Assembly: GCF_000582785.1 (NCBI RefSeq)
Contig: NZ_HG931175.1
Coordinates: forward strand, 432,588-496,587
DNA length: 64,000 bases
Source: Candidatus Blastococcus massiliensis AP3
GTDB taxonomy: Bacteria > Actinomycetota > Actinomycetes > Mycobacteriales > Geodermatophilaceae
Direction of reading: 5' to 3'
Shown here: positions 32,595 through 40,874 of the stretch, one piece after another
How the letters are laid out: each line of letters starts with the position of its first letter
Numbering within the stretch: position 1 is the stretch's first letter
Notes under the pieces: generated by a model
What the model was told of the DNA's origin: nothing
Database searches by the model: none
What the model saw: the letters and a program-made list of their open reading frames with translations, nothing else
Made by a program: the position numbers and the translations under genes

Positions 32595-35456
32595 ATGACC
32601 GCGACCACGACGATCGGCGGCCGGACGGATGCGCCCGGCCTGCTGGACGCACTCCACCGCGCCGGGCTCCGCGACGTCGACGACTCCGGGCTGGCCCGCG
32701 CGCTCTACTCCTCGGACGCCTCGCTCTACCGGGTCCTCCCCCGCGCCGTCGTCCGCCCCCGCGACGTCGACGAGGTGCTCGCGACGCTGTCGGTCTGCCG
32801 CGAGCTGGGGGTGCCGCTGACCGCACGCGGCGCGGGCACCTCGATCGCCGGCAACGCCGTCGGCCCGGGCGTGGTGCTCGACACCAGCCGGTACCTCGAC
32901 CGGGTGCTGGAGATCGATCCGGACGCACGGACGGCGACGGTGCAGCCGGGTGTCGTCCAGGCGGCGCTGCAGACTGCGGCCCGCCCGCACGGTCTGCGGT
33001 TCGGCCCCGACCCGAGCACGCACAACCGCTGCACGGTCGGAGGGATGATCGGCAACAACGCCTGCGGCTCGCGGGCCCTGGGGTACGGGCGCACCTCGGA
33101 CAACGTCGTCGGCCTCGACGTCGTCACCGGTGGGGGCACCCGGCTCGCGCTGGGGCCCGGCACCGCGCCCGCCCCGGGCGTGCTCGCCGACCTGCACGCG
33201 CTCGTCGCCGCGGACCTCGCCACCATCCGCACCGAGTTCGGCCGGTTCGGCCGTCAGGTGTCGGGCTACTCGCTGGAGCACCTGCTCCCCGAGCGCGGTT
33301 TCGACGTCGCCCGCGCCCTCGTGGGCAGCGAGGGGACCCTCGGCCTGGTCCTCGGCGCGACGGTGCGGCTGGTGGCCGACTCCCCGTTCCGCGGGCTGGT
33401 CGTGCTCGGCTACCCGAGCATGGCCGAGGCCGCCGACGCCACCCCCGGTCTCCTCCCCCACGAGCCCACCGCGGTCGAGGGGCTCGACCAGCGGATCGTG
33501 CAGCGGCTGCGGGACGTCCCCGCCGCCATCGTCCCGGACCTGCCGCGCGGGAACGGGTGGCTGATCGTGGAGCTGACCGGCGACACCGAGGCCGAGGTGC
33601 GGGACAAGGCGCGGGGCGTGCTGGCCGACGCCGCGGCGGTCGACTCGATGGTCGTCACCGACCCGGGGCACGCCGCCGCGATCTGGCGGATCCGCGAGGA
33701 CGGCGCGGGGCTGGCGAACCGGACCTCCGACGGCCGGCCGGCGCACGCGGGCTGGGAGGACGCCGCCGTCCCGGTCGAGCGGCTGGGCGCCTACCTGCGC
33801 GGCTTCGAGGCGCTGCTGGACGGCCACGGCCTGCAGGGGGTGCCCTACGGGCACTTCGGTGACGGCTGCGTGCACGGCCGCATCGACTTCCCCTTCGGTG
33901 CCGACGGCGAGCCGGACCGGGGCCGGTCGCGGTACCGCGCCTTCGTGGAGGACGCCGCGCGGCTCGTGGCCGGCTACGGCGGGTCGCTGTCCGGGGAGCA
34001 CGGTGACGGCCGGGCCCGCGGCGAGCTGCTCCCCCTCATGTACTCCCCCGCCGTGCTGGACCTGTTCGAGCGGGTCAAGGCGGTGTTCGACCCCGCCGAC
34101 GTGCTGAACCCCGGCGTGCTGGTCCGCCCGGCCCGTCTCGACGACGACATCCGCATGGCGGCCGCGCCGGTCGTCAGCCGCGACACCCGGCCCACCCTCG
34201 CCCTGGCCTACCGGCACGACGGCGGCGACTTCTCCGCCGCCGTGCACCGCTGCACCGGCGTCGGCAAGTGCCGCGCGGACCTGCAGTCCGCCGGCGGGGT
34301 CATGTGCCCCTCGTGGCCGGCGACCCGGGAGGAGAAGGACACCACCCGTGGCCGCGCGCGCGTGCTGCAGGAGATGCTCGCGCCGGGCGGCCCGGTGCGG
34401 AACTGGCGCTCCCGCGAGGTGCACGAGGCGCTGGACCTCTGCCTGTCCTGCAAGGGCTGCTCGTCGGACTGCCCGACCGGCGTCGACATGGCCTCCTACA
34501 AGGCGGAGGTCCTGCACCAGTCCTACCGGCGGCGGCTGCGCCCCCGCCCGCACTACACGCTGGGGTGGCTGCCGCGGTGGGCCGACCTCGCCGCACGGGC
34601 CCCCCGGCTGGTCAACGCCGTCCTCGGCTCGCGGGTGGGCGCCCGCCTGGCGAAGTGGGGCGCGGGGATGGACCAGCGCCGCGACGTGCCGGCGTTCGCC
34701 GTCCGCACCTTCCGGCAGCAGTGGCAGGACCGGCCCGCGCCGCCCGGGGACGGTCCGCCGGTGGCGCTGTGGGTGGACTCCTTCACCGACCACTTCGACC
34801 CGGACGTCGCCATGGCCGCCGCGGAGGTGCTGGAGGCCGCGGGCTACCGGGTGCAGGTACCCGGCGCGGACACCTGCTGCGGGCTGACCTGGATCACCAC
34901 CGGCCAGCTCGACGCCGCCCGCCGCATCCTCGGGCACACCGTGGCCGCGCTCGCCCCCGTCGTCGCCGCCGGGATCCCCGTCGTGGGGGTCGAGCCCTCG
35001 TGCACCGCGGTGCTCCGGACCGAGGCGCTCGAGGTGGTGGGCGGCGTGGACGCCGAGCGGGTGGCCGCCGGCACCCGCACCCTGGCCGAGCAGCTGGCAG
35101 CCACCCCGGAGTGGCAGCCGCCCTCGCTCGCCGGGCTGCGGATCGTGGCCCAGCCGCACTGCCACCACGCCTCGGTGCTGGGCTGGTCCGCGGACGCCGA
35201 GCTGCTGCGCAGCGCCGGCGCCGAGGTGACCCGCCTCGGCGGCTGCTGCGGACTGGCCGGCAACTGGGGGGTCGAGCGGGGCCACCACGACGTGTCCGTG
35301 ACCATCGCCGGCCAGCAGCTCCTGCCGGCCGTCGAGACGCTTCCGGACGACGCCGTCGTCCTGGCCGACGGGTTCTCCTGCCGGACCCAGCTCGACCAGC
35401 TCGCGGACCGGCGCGGCCTGCACCTGGCGCAGCTCCTGGCCGGCCGGCGGGCCTGA
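32595..35456 (+). CDS. FAD-linked D-2-hydroxyacid (D-lactate-type) dehydrogenase fused to Fe-S/CCG module
   Basis: A 953-residue fusion. Residues about 40-230 form a FAD_binding_4 (VAO-type) domain with RGAGTSIAGNAVGPG and GGMIGNNACGSRALGYG. About 240-520 is the FAD-oxidase C-terminal domain ending in HGDGRARGELL and a PADVLNPG tail. Two Fe-S regions follow: CTGVGKC (about 553) with a downstream CP, and CLSCKGCSSDCPTGV (about 616). The C-terminal part has two CCG-type cysteine motifs, TCCGLTW (about 760) and GGCCGLAGNWG (about 882), as in GlpC/LutA. This matches YdiJ/D-lactate or D-2-hydroxyglutarate dehydrogenases that pass electrons to quinone. ATG 32595 follows GGAGA. Placement after xfp/ackA suggests turnover of fermentation acids. 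Confidence 0.93.
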   Translation: MTATTTIGGRTDAPGLLDALHRAGLRDVDDSGLARALYSSDASLYRVLPRAVVRPRDVDEVLATLSVCRELGVPLTARGAGTSIAGNAVGPGVVLDTSRYLDRVLEIDPDARTATVQPGVVQAALQTAARPHGLRFGPDPSTHNRCTVGGMIGNNACGSRALGYGRTSDNVVGLDVVTGGGTRLALGPGTAPAPGVLADLHALVAADLATIRTEFGRFGRQVSGYSLEHLLPERGFDVARALVGSEGTLGLVLGATVRLVADSPFRGLVVLGYPSMAEAADATPGLLPHEPTAVEGLDQRIVQRLRDVPAAIVPDLPRGNGWLIVELTGDTEAEVRDKARGVLADAAAVDSMVVTDPGHAAAIWRIREDGAGLANRTSDGRPAHAGWEDAAVPVERLGAYLRGFEALLDGHGLQGVPYGHFGDGCVHGRIDFPFGADGEPDRGRSRYRAFVEDAARLVAGYGGSLSGEHGDGRARGELLPLMYSPAVLDLFERVKAVFDPADVLNPGVLVRPARLDDDIRMAAAPVVSRDTRPTLALAYRHDGGDFSAAVHRCTGVGKCRADLQSAGGVMCPSWPATREEKDTTRGRARVLQEMLAPGGPVRNWRSREVHEALDLCLSCKGCSSDCPTGVDMASYKAEVLHQSYRRRLRPRPHYTLGWLPRWADLAARAPRLVNAVLGSRVGARLAKWGAGMDQRRDVPAFAVRTFRQQWQDRPAPPGDGPPVALWVDSFTDHFDPDVAMAAAEVLEAAGYRVQVPGADTCCGLTWITTGQLDAARRILGHTVAALAPVVAAGIPVVGVEPSCTAVLRTEALEVVGGVDAERVAAGTRTLAEQLAATPEWQPPSLAGLRIVAQPHCHHASVLGWSADAELLRSAGAEVTRLGGCCGLAGNWGVERGHHDVSVTIAGQQLLPAVETLPDDAVVLADGFSCRTQLDQLADRRGLHLAQLLAGRRA

Positions 35457-35459
35457 GAG

Positions 35460-36080
35460 TCAGGCCGCCAAGCCCTCCCGGCGGGCGCGGGCGGCGGCGA
35501 GCACCGCGGGACGCAGCGCTGCGGCGATGAGCGCGTAGCCCGCCGACGACGGGTGGAAGCGGTCGGCGGCGAACAGCGTCGGATCGGTGCCGAACACCCG
35601 GTTCACCGCGTCGACCGCCGCGACCGTGGCCCCGGCCGCCGAAGCGACGGCGGCCTGCCGGTTCCGCAGCTGCGCGCAGGCCATCTGGACCAGTGGGCGG
35701 AACGCCGGCGGCACGACGGGCACGTGCGACATGTCCGGTGCCGGTACGAGCACGACGTCGGTTCCGGCGGTGCGCAGCGCGCGCAACGCCTCGTCCAGGG
35801 ACGCCGCGGCCTGCTCGGGCGGGACGAGATGGGTCAGGTCGTTGGCCCCGATGACGACGAGCGCGAGGTCCGCGTCCAGCGGGGCCGCGGCACGGACCTG
35901 GCGCGGGAGGTCGGCGGACGCCGCGCCGGGAGCGGCGCGCACGTGCAGCTCGACGTCGATCCCGTCGCCGGACAGCGCGGCGGCCAGCCGCCGGCCGAGG
36001 GTGTCCTCGGGGCGCGATGCGCCGGTGCCGTGGGCGATCGAGTCGCCGAGGACCAGGAGGCGGAGAGCAGAACGGGCCAC
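35460..36080 (-). CDS. SGNH/GDSL-type hydrolase
   Basis: A roughly 206-residue SGNH esterase/lipase-like protein. Block I is LLVLGDSIAHGTGA with the nucleophile Ser, block III is VVIGANDLTHL with Asn, and block V is DRFHPSSAGYALIA with the Asp-x2-His pair; the block II Gly is in RAAPGAASADL. No signal peptide is visible, so it is probably cytoplasmic. The start is uncertain. GTG 36080 gives VARSALRLLVLGDS, but it and the alternative GTG at 36089 lie inside the hairpin that follows the upstream SDR gene. A third GTG at 36146 would overlap the SDR by 17 nt. No Shine-Dalgarno sequence is seen for any. Substrate unknown. Confidence 0.85.
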   Translation of the reverse strand: MARSALRLLVLGDSIAHGTGASRPEDTLGRRLAAALSGDGIDVELHVRAAPGAASADLPRQVRAAAPLDADLALVVIGANDLTHLVPPEQAAASLDEALRALRTAGTDVVLVPAPDMSHVPVVPPAFRPLVQMACAQLRNRQAAVASAAGATVAAVDAVNRVFGTDPTLFAADRFHPSSAGYALIAAALRPAVLAAARARREGLAA

Positions 36081-36107
36081 GGACGGCACAACGCCGTCCG
36101 TGGCCCG
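36073..36107 (-). terminator. 15-bp hairpin between the FabG-like SDR and SGNH genes
   Basis: A perfect 15-bp inverted repeat (36073-36087 with 36093-36107, loop ACAAC) lies 22 nt past the SDR stop. It overlaps the likely start codons of the SGNH gene, so it can act as terminator or attenuator and may hide that gene's start. Confidence 0.75.
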
Positions 36108-36129
36108 CCGATTTCGTGCGGTGCTGCTG

Positions 36130-36894
36130 TCAGGCCTTCGGGCCACCCGCGGCGTAGACGACCTGCCCGGAGACGAAGCCGGCGCCCTCGCTGATGAAGA
36201 ACGACGCCAGGTGGGCGATGTCCTCGGGCTGGCCGACGCGGGCCACCGGGATCTGCGATCCGGCGCCCTTGATGAAGTCGTCGAAGGGGATGCCCATGCG
36301 GTCGGCGGTCGCCTTGGTCATCTCCGTCTGGATGAAGCCGGGGGCGATGGCGTTGGCGGTGACGCCGAACTTGCCGAGCTCGATGGCGAGGGTCTTCGTG
36401 AAGCCCTGCAGACCGGCCTTGGCCGTCGAGTAGTTGGCCTGGCCGCGGTTGCCCAGCGCCGAGGTGCTGGACAGGTTCACGATCCGGCCCCACTTGGCCT
36501 CGATCATGTGCTTCTGGGCCGCGCGGGTCATGAGGAAGGCGCCACGCAGGTGCACGTTCATGACGATGTCCCAGTCGGAGTCGGACATCTTGAACAGCAT
36601 GTTGTCGCGCAGCACGCCGGCGTTGTTCACCAGCACGACCGGCGGGCCGAGCTCCGCGGCGATGCGGTCGACGGCGGCCTGGACCTGCTCGGCGTCGCTG
36701 ACGTCGGCGCCGACGGCGAGAGCGCGCCCACCGGCGGCCTCGATGGCCTCGACGGTGCCCTTGGCCGAGCCCTCGTCGAGGTCGAGGACCGCGACGGCGA
36801 ACCCGTCCTTGGCAAGCCGCTGGGCCACCGCGGCGCCGATGCCACGGGCCGCGCCGGTCACGATGGCCACCCGGCCGGAAACTGCCTCGCTCAT
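36130..36894 (-). CDS. FabG-like short-chain dehydrogenase/reductase
   Basis: A 254-residue SDR with TGAARGIG at 13-20, NNAG at 90-93, catalytic Ser in NLSSTS near 142 and Tyr155/Lys159 in YSTAK. The segment RDNMLFKMSDSDWD and the close of the chain GFVSGQVVYAAGGPKA are typical of 3-oxoacyl-ACP reductase-type FabG paralogues of actinobacteria (FabG4-like), which reduce 3-ketoacyl-CoA or -ACP with NAD(P)H. It is not in a fatty-acid synthesis cluster, so a CoA-linked role is equally likely. ATG 36894 has GAGGAA seven nt upstream. A strong hairpin follows the stop. Confidence 0.92.
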   Translation of the reverse strand: MSEAVSGRVAIVTGAARGIGAAVAQRLAKDGFAVAVLDLDEGSAKGTVEAIEAAGGRALAVGADVSDAEQVQAAVDRIAAELGPPVVLVNNAGVLRDNMLFKMSDSDWDIVMNVHLRGAFLMTRAAQKHMIEAKWGRIVNLSSTSALGNRGQANYSTAKAGLQGFTKTLAIELGKFGVTANAIAPGFIQTEMTKATADRMGIPFDDFIKGAGSQIPVARVGQPEDIAHLASFFISEGAGFVSGQVVYAAGGPKA

Positions 36895-37017
36895 GGAATT
36901 TCCTCTTCTCTGGTCGTCACTGGCTGCCTGGTCCCGGACGAGCTGGGGACGGGCAGGCTGCCCGACACGTTACGGCCGGGCCCTGCGACCGCCGTCACAA
37001 GGTGTCCGACGGGCCGG

Positions 37018-37437
37018 TCAGGGCCAGATCGAGGCCACGATGATCGCCGCCACGGCCAGCTGGCTCGCGGCGCTGACCAGGCTCGCCGGGTGGAACCGCA
37101 CCTGGGTGAGGGCGTCGCCGAGGCGGCCGGGGGTGACCAGGTTGAGCACGAGGAAGGCGACCGCCTGCAGCAGCACGCCCAGGACTCCGAACACGACCGT
37201 CCACCACAGGGCGCGGCCGAACCCGTCGGTCGCGTTGGTCCAGATGGTGGTGAACGCGATCGCGCCCTGCCCGAGGAAGCCGGCGGCGAGCACGATGCCG
37301 GCGTTGACCGACCGCTCCTGGTAGATGTGCCGGCCGAGGTGCCCGGGGGTGAGCAGGTCGAGCGCCAGGAACCCGAGCATCAGCAGTGCGATGCCGACAC
37401 CCGTGTACGCGACGGCATAGCCGATGCTGGCGAGCAC
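37018..37437 (-). CDS. DUF350 family membrane protein
   Basis: A 139-residue protein with four hydrophobic segments (about 5-27, 45-66, 78-101 and 117-138) arranged as two similar halves: the repeated LTPGHLGRHI and VTPGRLGDAL loops show an internal duplication, which is usual for DUF350. These are small inner-membrane proteins of unknown function, sometimes near stress or envelope genes. The start is the GTG at 37437 (cac on the plus strand). The preceding codon context lacks a clear Shine-Dalgarno sequence. It lies 42 bp after the AI-2E family gene on the same strand and may be translated from the same message. Confidence 0.85.
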   Translation of the reverse strand: MLASIGYAVAYTGVGIALLMLGFLALDLLTPGHLGRHIYQERSVNAGIVLAAGFLGQGAIAFTTIWTNATDGFGRALWWTVVFGVLGVLLQAVAFLVLNLVTPGRLGDALTQVRFHPASLVSAASQLAVAAIIVASIWP

Positions 37438-37479
37438 GGGGACGACCTCCGGGGTCCGGGTGGGAACGGCCTGCCGTGT

Positions 37480-38922
37480 CTACCGCACCTCCGGTCCGGG
37501 CGCACCCAGCGGCCCCGGCTCGTCGACGGCCCGCGGCCCCGGCTCGTCGACGGCCCGCGGCGCCGGCTCGTCGACGGCAGGCGGCGCCGGTGCACGACGG
37601 GGGCGGTGCAGCCGCTGGACCGCGACCCGCGCCGCCTGCCGCGCGTGCAGCCGCTCCCGGGCCCGCGACGTCCGCGGTGGGCGTGGCTCCTCGCGGAGGA
37701 ACGCGTCCAGCCAGTGCCCGCGCGGGTCGACGTCGACCAGCAACGCCTTGACCAGCAGGGTGAGCGGGATGGCGAGGAAGGCGCCGAGCGCGCCGAGCAC
37801 CCACCCCCAGAAGAGGACGGCGACGAAGGTGACCGTCGTCGACAGACCCACCGAGTCGCCGACGAAGCGCGGCTGGATCAGCGTCTGGACGACGAAGTTG
37901 AGCCCCGCGTAGACCGCCACGATGGCGCCGAGCTGTCCCCAGCCGCCCTCGAGCAGGCCCAGCAGCGCGGGCGGCAGCAGGCCGAGGACGAAGCCGATGT
38001 TCGGGATGTAGTTCGTGACGAACGCCAGGAGGCCCCACAGCACCGGCAGGGGGACGCCGAGCATCCACAGCGCGAGGCCGTCGCCGACGGCCACGATCGC
38101 GCCGAACAGGGTGCTCACCCACAGGTAGCTGCGGGTGCCGCGGACGAACAGGCCGAGCGCGATGCGCAGGTGCGGCCGCTCGTCGGCCACCAGCCGCAAC
38201 CGCGTGCCGAACCCGCCGGACTCGATCACGAGGAAGACCAGCGCCAGCAGGAGCAGGAGCAACGTGCTGCCGGCGTCGGTGAGGGCGGCGAACAGGCCGG
38301 TCGCGATGCTCACGACCTGCCCGTAGTCGATCTGGTCGACCAGGTCGGAGACCTGGCCGGAGACGATGCCGGCGTCGTTGAGGTCGGTGACCACGCCGTC
38401 GATCAGCGACTCGGCCTGGTCGGCGTAGGCCGGCAGCCGGTCCGCGAGCTGACCGACCGAGACGATCAGCAGCACCACGAAGCCGAGCAGGACCCCCCAG
38501 ACGAGGACCAGCAGGATGGTGGCCGCCAGCCAGCGCGGCACGCCGGCGCGGCGCAGCCAGCTCTGCACCGGGGTCAGCGCGAGGACCACCACGAAGGCCA
38601 GCAGCAGCGGCGCGATCAGCCACGACAGGGCGCGGATGCCGGCGATCGCGACGGTCGCCGCGGCCAGTCCACCCACCAGCAGCAGCCAGCGCGGGATGCC
38701 GGCCGACGCCCCGGCCAGGACGTCGGTCACGGGGGCCGCCCCGCCGGCGGGCGGGGAGGACGGCGGCGGGCCGGTGGTCGCGGCGCCGGCGACCGGCTCG
38801 GCGGCGCTGTCGGGCGCGTCGGACAGATCGGGAGCCGCTGTGCCGTTGCCCGCTGCTAGTTCGGCAGACCGCAGCGCGGGCGGCAGATCACCACCGCTAC
38901 CCGTCAGCTCCGGCCGCACCAT
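37480..38922 (-). CDS. AI-2E family (YdiK/TqsA-like) transporter
   Basis: A 480-residue AI-2E family exporter/permease. After a Pro/Ala-rich cytoplasmic N-terminus (about 1-75), helices start at WLLLVGGLAAATVAIAGIRALSW, and the family blocks VLALTPVQSWLRRAG, the long loop region QADRLPAYADQAESLI-like, and the C-terminal VTNYIPNIGFVLGLLPPALLGLL and FVGDSVGLSTTVTFVAVLFWGWVLGALGAFLAIPLTLL are clear. Members move autoinducer-2 or unrelated solutes, or ions; the substrate here is unknown. ATG 38922 follows AGGGAGGAG at 8 nt; the frame continues upstream only as shadow. The C-terminal tail contains the octapeptide repeat PRAVDEPG encoded by three 24-bp repeats. Confidence 0.92.
   Translation of the reverse strand: MVRPELTGSGGDLPPALRSAELAAGNGTAAPDLSDAPDSAAEPVAGAATTGPPPSSPPAGGAAPVTDVLAGASAGIPRWLLLVGGLAAATVAIAGIRALSWLIAPLLLAFVVVLALTPVQSWLRRAGVPRWLAATILLVLVWGVLLGFVVLLIVSVGQLADRLPAYADQAESLIDGVVTDLNDAGIVSGQVSDLVDQIDYGQVVSIATGLFAALTDAGSTLLLLLLALVFLVIESGGFGTRLRLVADERPHLRIALGLFVRGTRSYLWVSTLFGAIVAVGDGLALWMLGVPLPVLWGLLAFVTNYIPNIGFVLGLLPPALLGLLEGGWGQLGAIVAVYAGLNFVVQTLIQPRFVGDSVGLSTTVTFVAVLFWGWVLGALGAFLAIPLTLLVKALLVDVDPRGHWLDAFLREEPRPPRTSRARERLHARQAARVAVQRLHRPRRAPAPPAVDEPAPRAVDEPGPRAVDEPGPLGAPGPEVR
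37511..37582 (-). repeat. Three tandem 24-bp coding repeats in the AI-2E family gene tail
   Basis: The unit GGCCCCGGCTCGTCGACGGC (first 20 of 24 bases, plus strand) occurs at 37511-37534 and 37535-37558, with a variant copy at 37559-37582. It encodes the repeated PRAVDEPG-type octapeptide at the protein C-terminus. Copy number probably varies between strains (inference). Confidence 0.85.
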
Positions 38923-39145
38923 CCCGCCTGCTCCTCCCTGGTCCGCGCGCCTCGTACCCCCCAACATCCACCCGAACCCGAGTCCTGAGCGACACGAGCA
39001 GCAGCTCGGCCGCGTCGCTGCGAACGGGAGGGGTCTCCAAGGGACCGCCCGATCAACGGCCTGCGAGGCATCTTCGGGGAGGGTGGTCGAGTCCCCGGTC
39101 GAACGCCACCCACGACTCGCCTCGCCCACCCGGAACTGTCGTAGG

Positions 39146-39161
39146 TCGAACGTATGTTCGG
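39146..39161 (+). promoter_or_regulatory. LexA (SOS) box
   Basis: TCGAAC-GTAT-GTTCGG matches the actinobacterial SOS box TCGAAC-N4-GTTCGA at 11 of 12 defined positions. The -10-like TATGTT (39153-39158) lies inside it, so bound LexA would block the promoter. Its distance to the ATG at 39165 suggests a leaderless or nearly leaderless message. A second TCGAAC half-site lies at about 39101-39106. Confidence 0.8.
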
Positions 39162-39164
39162 CGT

Positions 39165-40787
39165 ATGGATCGGGTGGCGGGCACCTCCGTGGTGGAGGGG
39201 ATGCTCATCGACTGGGTCTACCCACAGCGCGAGCCGGAGCCGCGCCCGCCGGTGGCGTGGCTGGACGCGGGCCACGTCGCCCGCGAGCTCGAGCAGATCC
39301 AGCGCGAGCGGGCGCGGCAGACCGCTCGCGAGGCGGAGCTGATCCTGCGGCTGGCCGAGCTGCGGCCCGACCACGACGATCCACCGCCCGGCACGGCCGG
39401 GGGCCGGCGGCGGAGTTGGCGGAAAACGGATCCGCAGTTCCCCGGGGTGAGCGAGTTCTTCCCCGACGAGCTGGCGCACGCGATCAACCTGGGCCGCGGG
39501 ACCGCCGCGTTCCGGGCCCGGCGAGCGTTCACGTGGCGGGACAACCTGCCGGCGACGTTCGCCGCGCTGCGCCGGGAAGAGATCGACGAGCGCCGAGCCG
39601 GCGTGCTGGCCGGCGCGCTGCAGCACGCGGCGCCGGAGCTGTCCCGGGCGGTGGAGGACCAGGTGCTGCCCGAGGCGTGCGACCTGTCGCCGTCCCGGCT
39701 GGAAGCCCGGGCGCTGGAGGTGCTGGCGGAGCTGGATGCCGCGGCGATCGACGAGCGGCGCAAGGAGGCCGAGCAGGCGACCGACGTGCGCGTGTATCCG
39801 ACCGGCGACGGCAGGGCGGCCCTGACCGCCGAGATGAGCGCCGAGGACGCGGCGGCCTGCTACGACGTGATCGACCAGCTCGCGGCGATGGCGAAGGCCG
39901 AGGGTGATCCGCGGCCGATCGGGGCGATCCGCACGGCGATGCACACGATGCTCCTCCTGCGCCCGGCCGACCATGGCCTGGGCGGAGTGACGGTGCGCCT
40001 GACCGTCACCGCCGCCCTGGACGGACTCGAGGGTGCCAGTGCACGGGGTGGTGAGGTGAACGGGTTCCCCATCACCGCGCCCCACCTGCGCGAGCTGCTG
40101 GCCCGGATCGGCTCGCTCGGCCTGACCACCCCGGCCGGGGGGACGATGACGTTCGCGATCACCGACCAGGACGGGCGGCTGCTGGCCACCGTCACCGCCG
40201 CCGACCTCGCCCGCCGCGCGGTGTCGGGATGCCCCGACCACCCCGACACCGACCACCCCGACACCGGGCCGCCGGGCGCGGAGAAGACGGACGAGGAGAA
40301 GACGGACGCGGAGAAGACGAACGCGGACGCGGGCGCGTCGGGAGGCGGCCAGGAAAGAGCCGAGCAGGAGGGCGGCGAGCAGGAGGGCGGCGAACAGCCG
40401 GCGCCGTGCGACTGTCCGGTTCTCGGCATGCCGGCCGACACCGACGCTTATGAACCACGGGCCGCCCAGCGGCGGTTCGTCACCACCCGCGACCGCCGGT
40501 GCCGGATCCCCAACTGCGGGCAGCGGGTCGGGATGGCCGACCTCGATCACGTCGTCGCGCACGCGGCCGGCGGGAAGACGTCGTGCGTCAACCTGTGCTG
40601 CACCTGCCGGTCCCACCACCGCCTGAAGACCTTCGCTCGTGGCTGGTCGTTCCGCATGGACCCGGACGGCACCCTGCACGTGACCAGCCCGTCGGGCATC
40701 ACCCGGACCACCCGCCCACCCGGCCTCCGACTTCGCGACCCCGAACGGCCACCGCCGGACCGAGTGGACGACACACCACCCTTCTGA
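39165..40787 (+). CDS. DUF222 / HNH endonuclease protein (13E12 repeat family)
   Basis: A 540-residue protein of the DUF222-HNH type, the family known as 13E12 repeats in mycobacteria. DUF222 spans about 30-360 (WLDAGHVARELEQIQ, WRDNLPATFAALRREEIDERRAGVL). A low-complexity linker (about 360-425) holds tandem DHPDT, EKTD- and EQEGG-type repeats, which are also direct repeats at DNA level. The C-terminal HNH nuclease domain has CRIPNCGQRVGMADLDHVVAHAAGG and CCTCRSHHRLK, with two Cys pairs for zinc and the catalytic His in DLDHV. It is directly behind a LexA box, agreeing with DNA-damage induction of such genes in M. tuberculosis. ATG 39165 fits leaderless translation; ATG 39201, preceded by GGAGGGG, is the alternative. 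Confidence 0.92.
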   Translation: MDRVAGTSVVEGMLIDWVYPQREPEPRPPVAWLDAGHVARELEQIQRERARQTAREAELILRLAELRPDHDDPPPGTAGGRRRSWRKTDPQFPGVSEFFPDELAHAINLGRGTAAFRARRAFTWRDNLPATFAALRREEIDERRAGVLAGALQHAAPELSRAVEDQVLPEACDLSPSRLEARALEVLAELDAAAIDERRKEAEQATDVRVYPTGDGRAALTAEMSAEDAAACYDVIDQLAAMAKAEGDPRPIGAIRTAMHTMLLLRPADHGLGGVTVRLTVTAALDGLEGASARGGEVNGFPITAPHLRELLARIGSLGLTTPAGGTMTFAITDQDGRLLATVTAADLARRAVSGCPDHPDTDHPDTGPPGAEKTDEEKTDAEKTNADAGASGGGQERAEQEGGEQEGGEQPAPCDCPVLGMPADTDAYEPRAAQRRFVTTRDRRCRIPNCGQRVGMADLDHVVAHAAGGKTSCVNLCCTCRSHHRLKTFARGWSFRMDPDGTLHVTSPSGITRTTRPPGLRLRDPERPPPDRVDDTPPF

Positions 40788-40874
40788 CCCCCGAGTCAAC
40801 GCTCGAACTCGTCTCGAGCACGCGGGCAGTCCGGCCGGAGCGCGAGCACCGGAGTGCCGCTGGGAGAGCTGCGG

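Noticed and set aside
39165-40787. HNH gene as an intron or insertion element
   Set aside because: No inverted terminal repeats, target duplications or transposase features; it is the stand-alone DUF222/HNH type.
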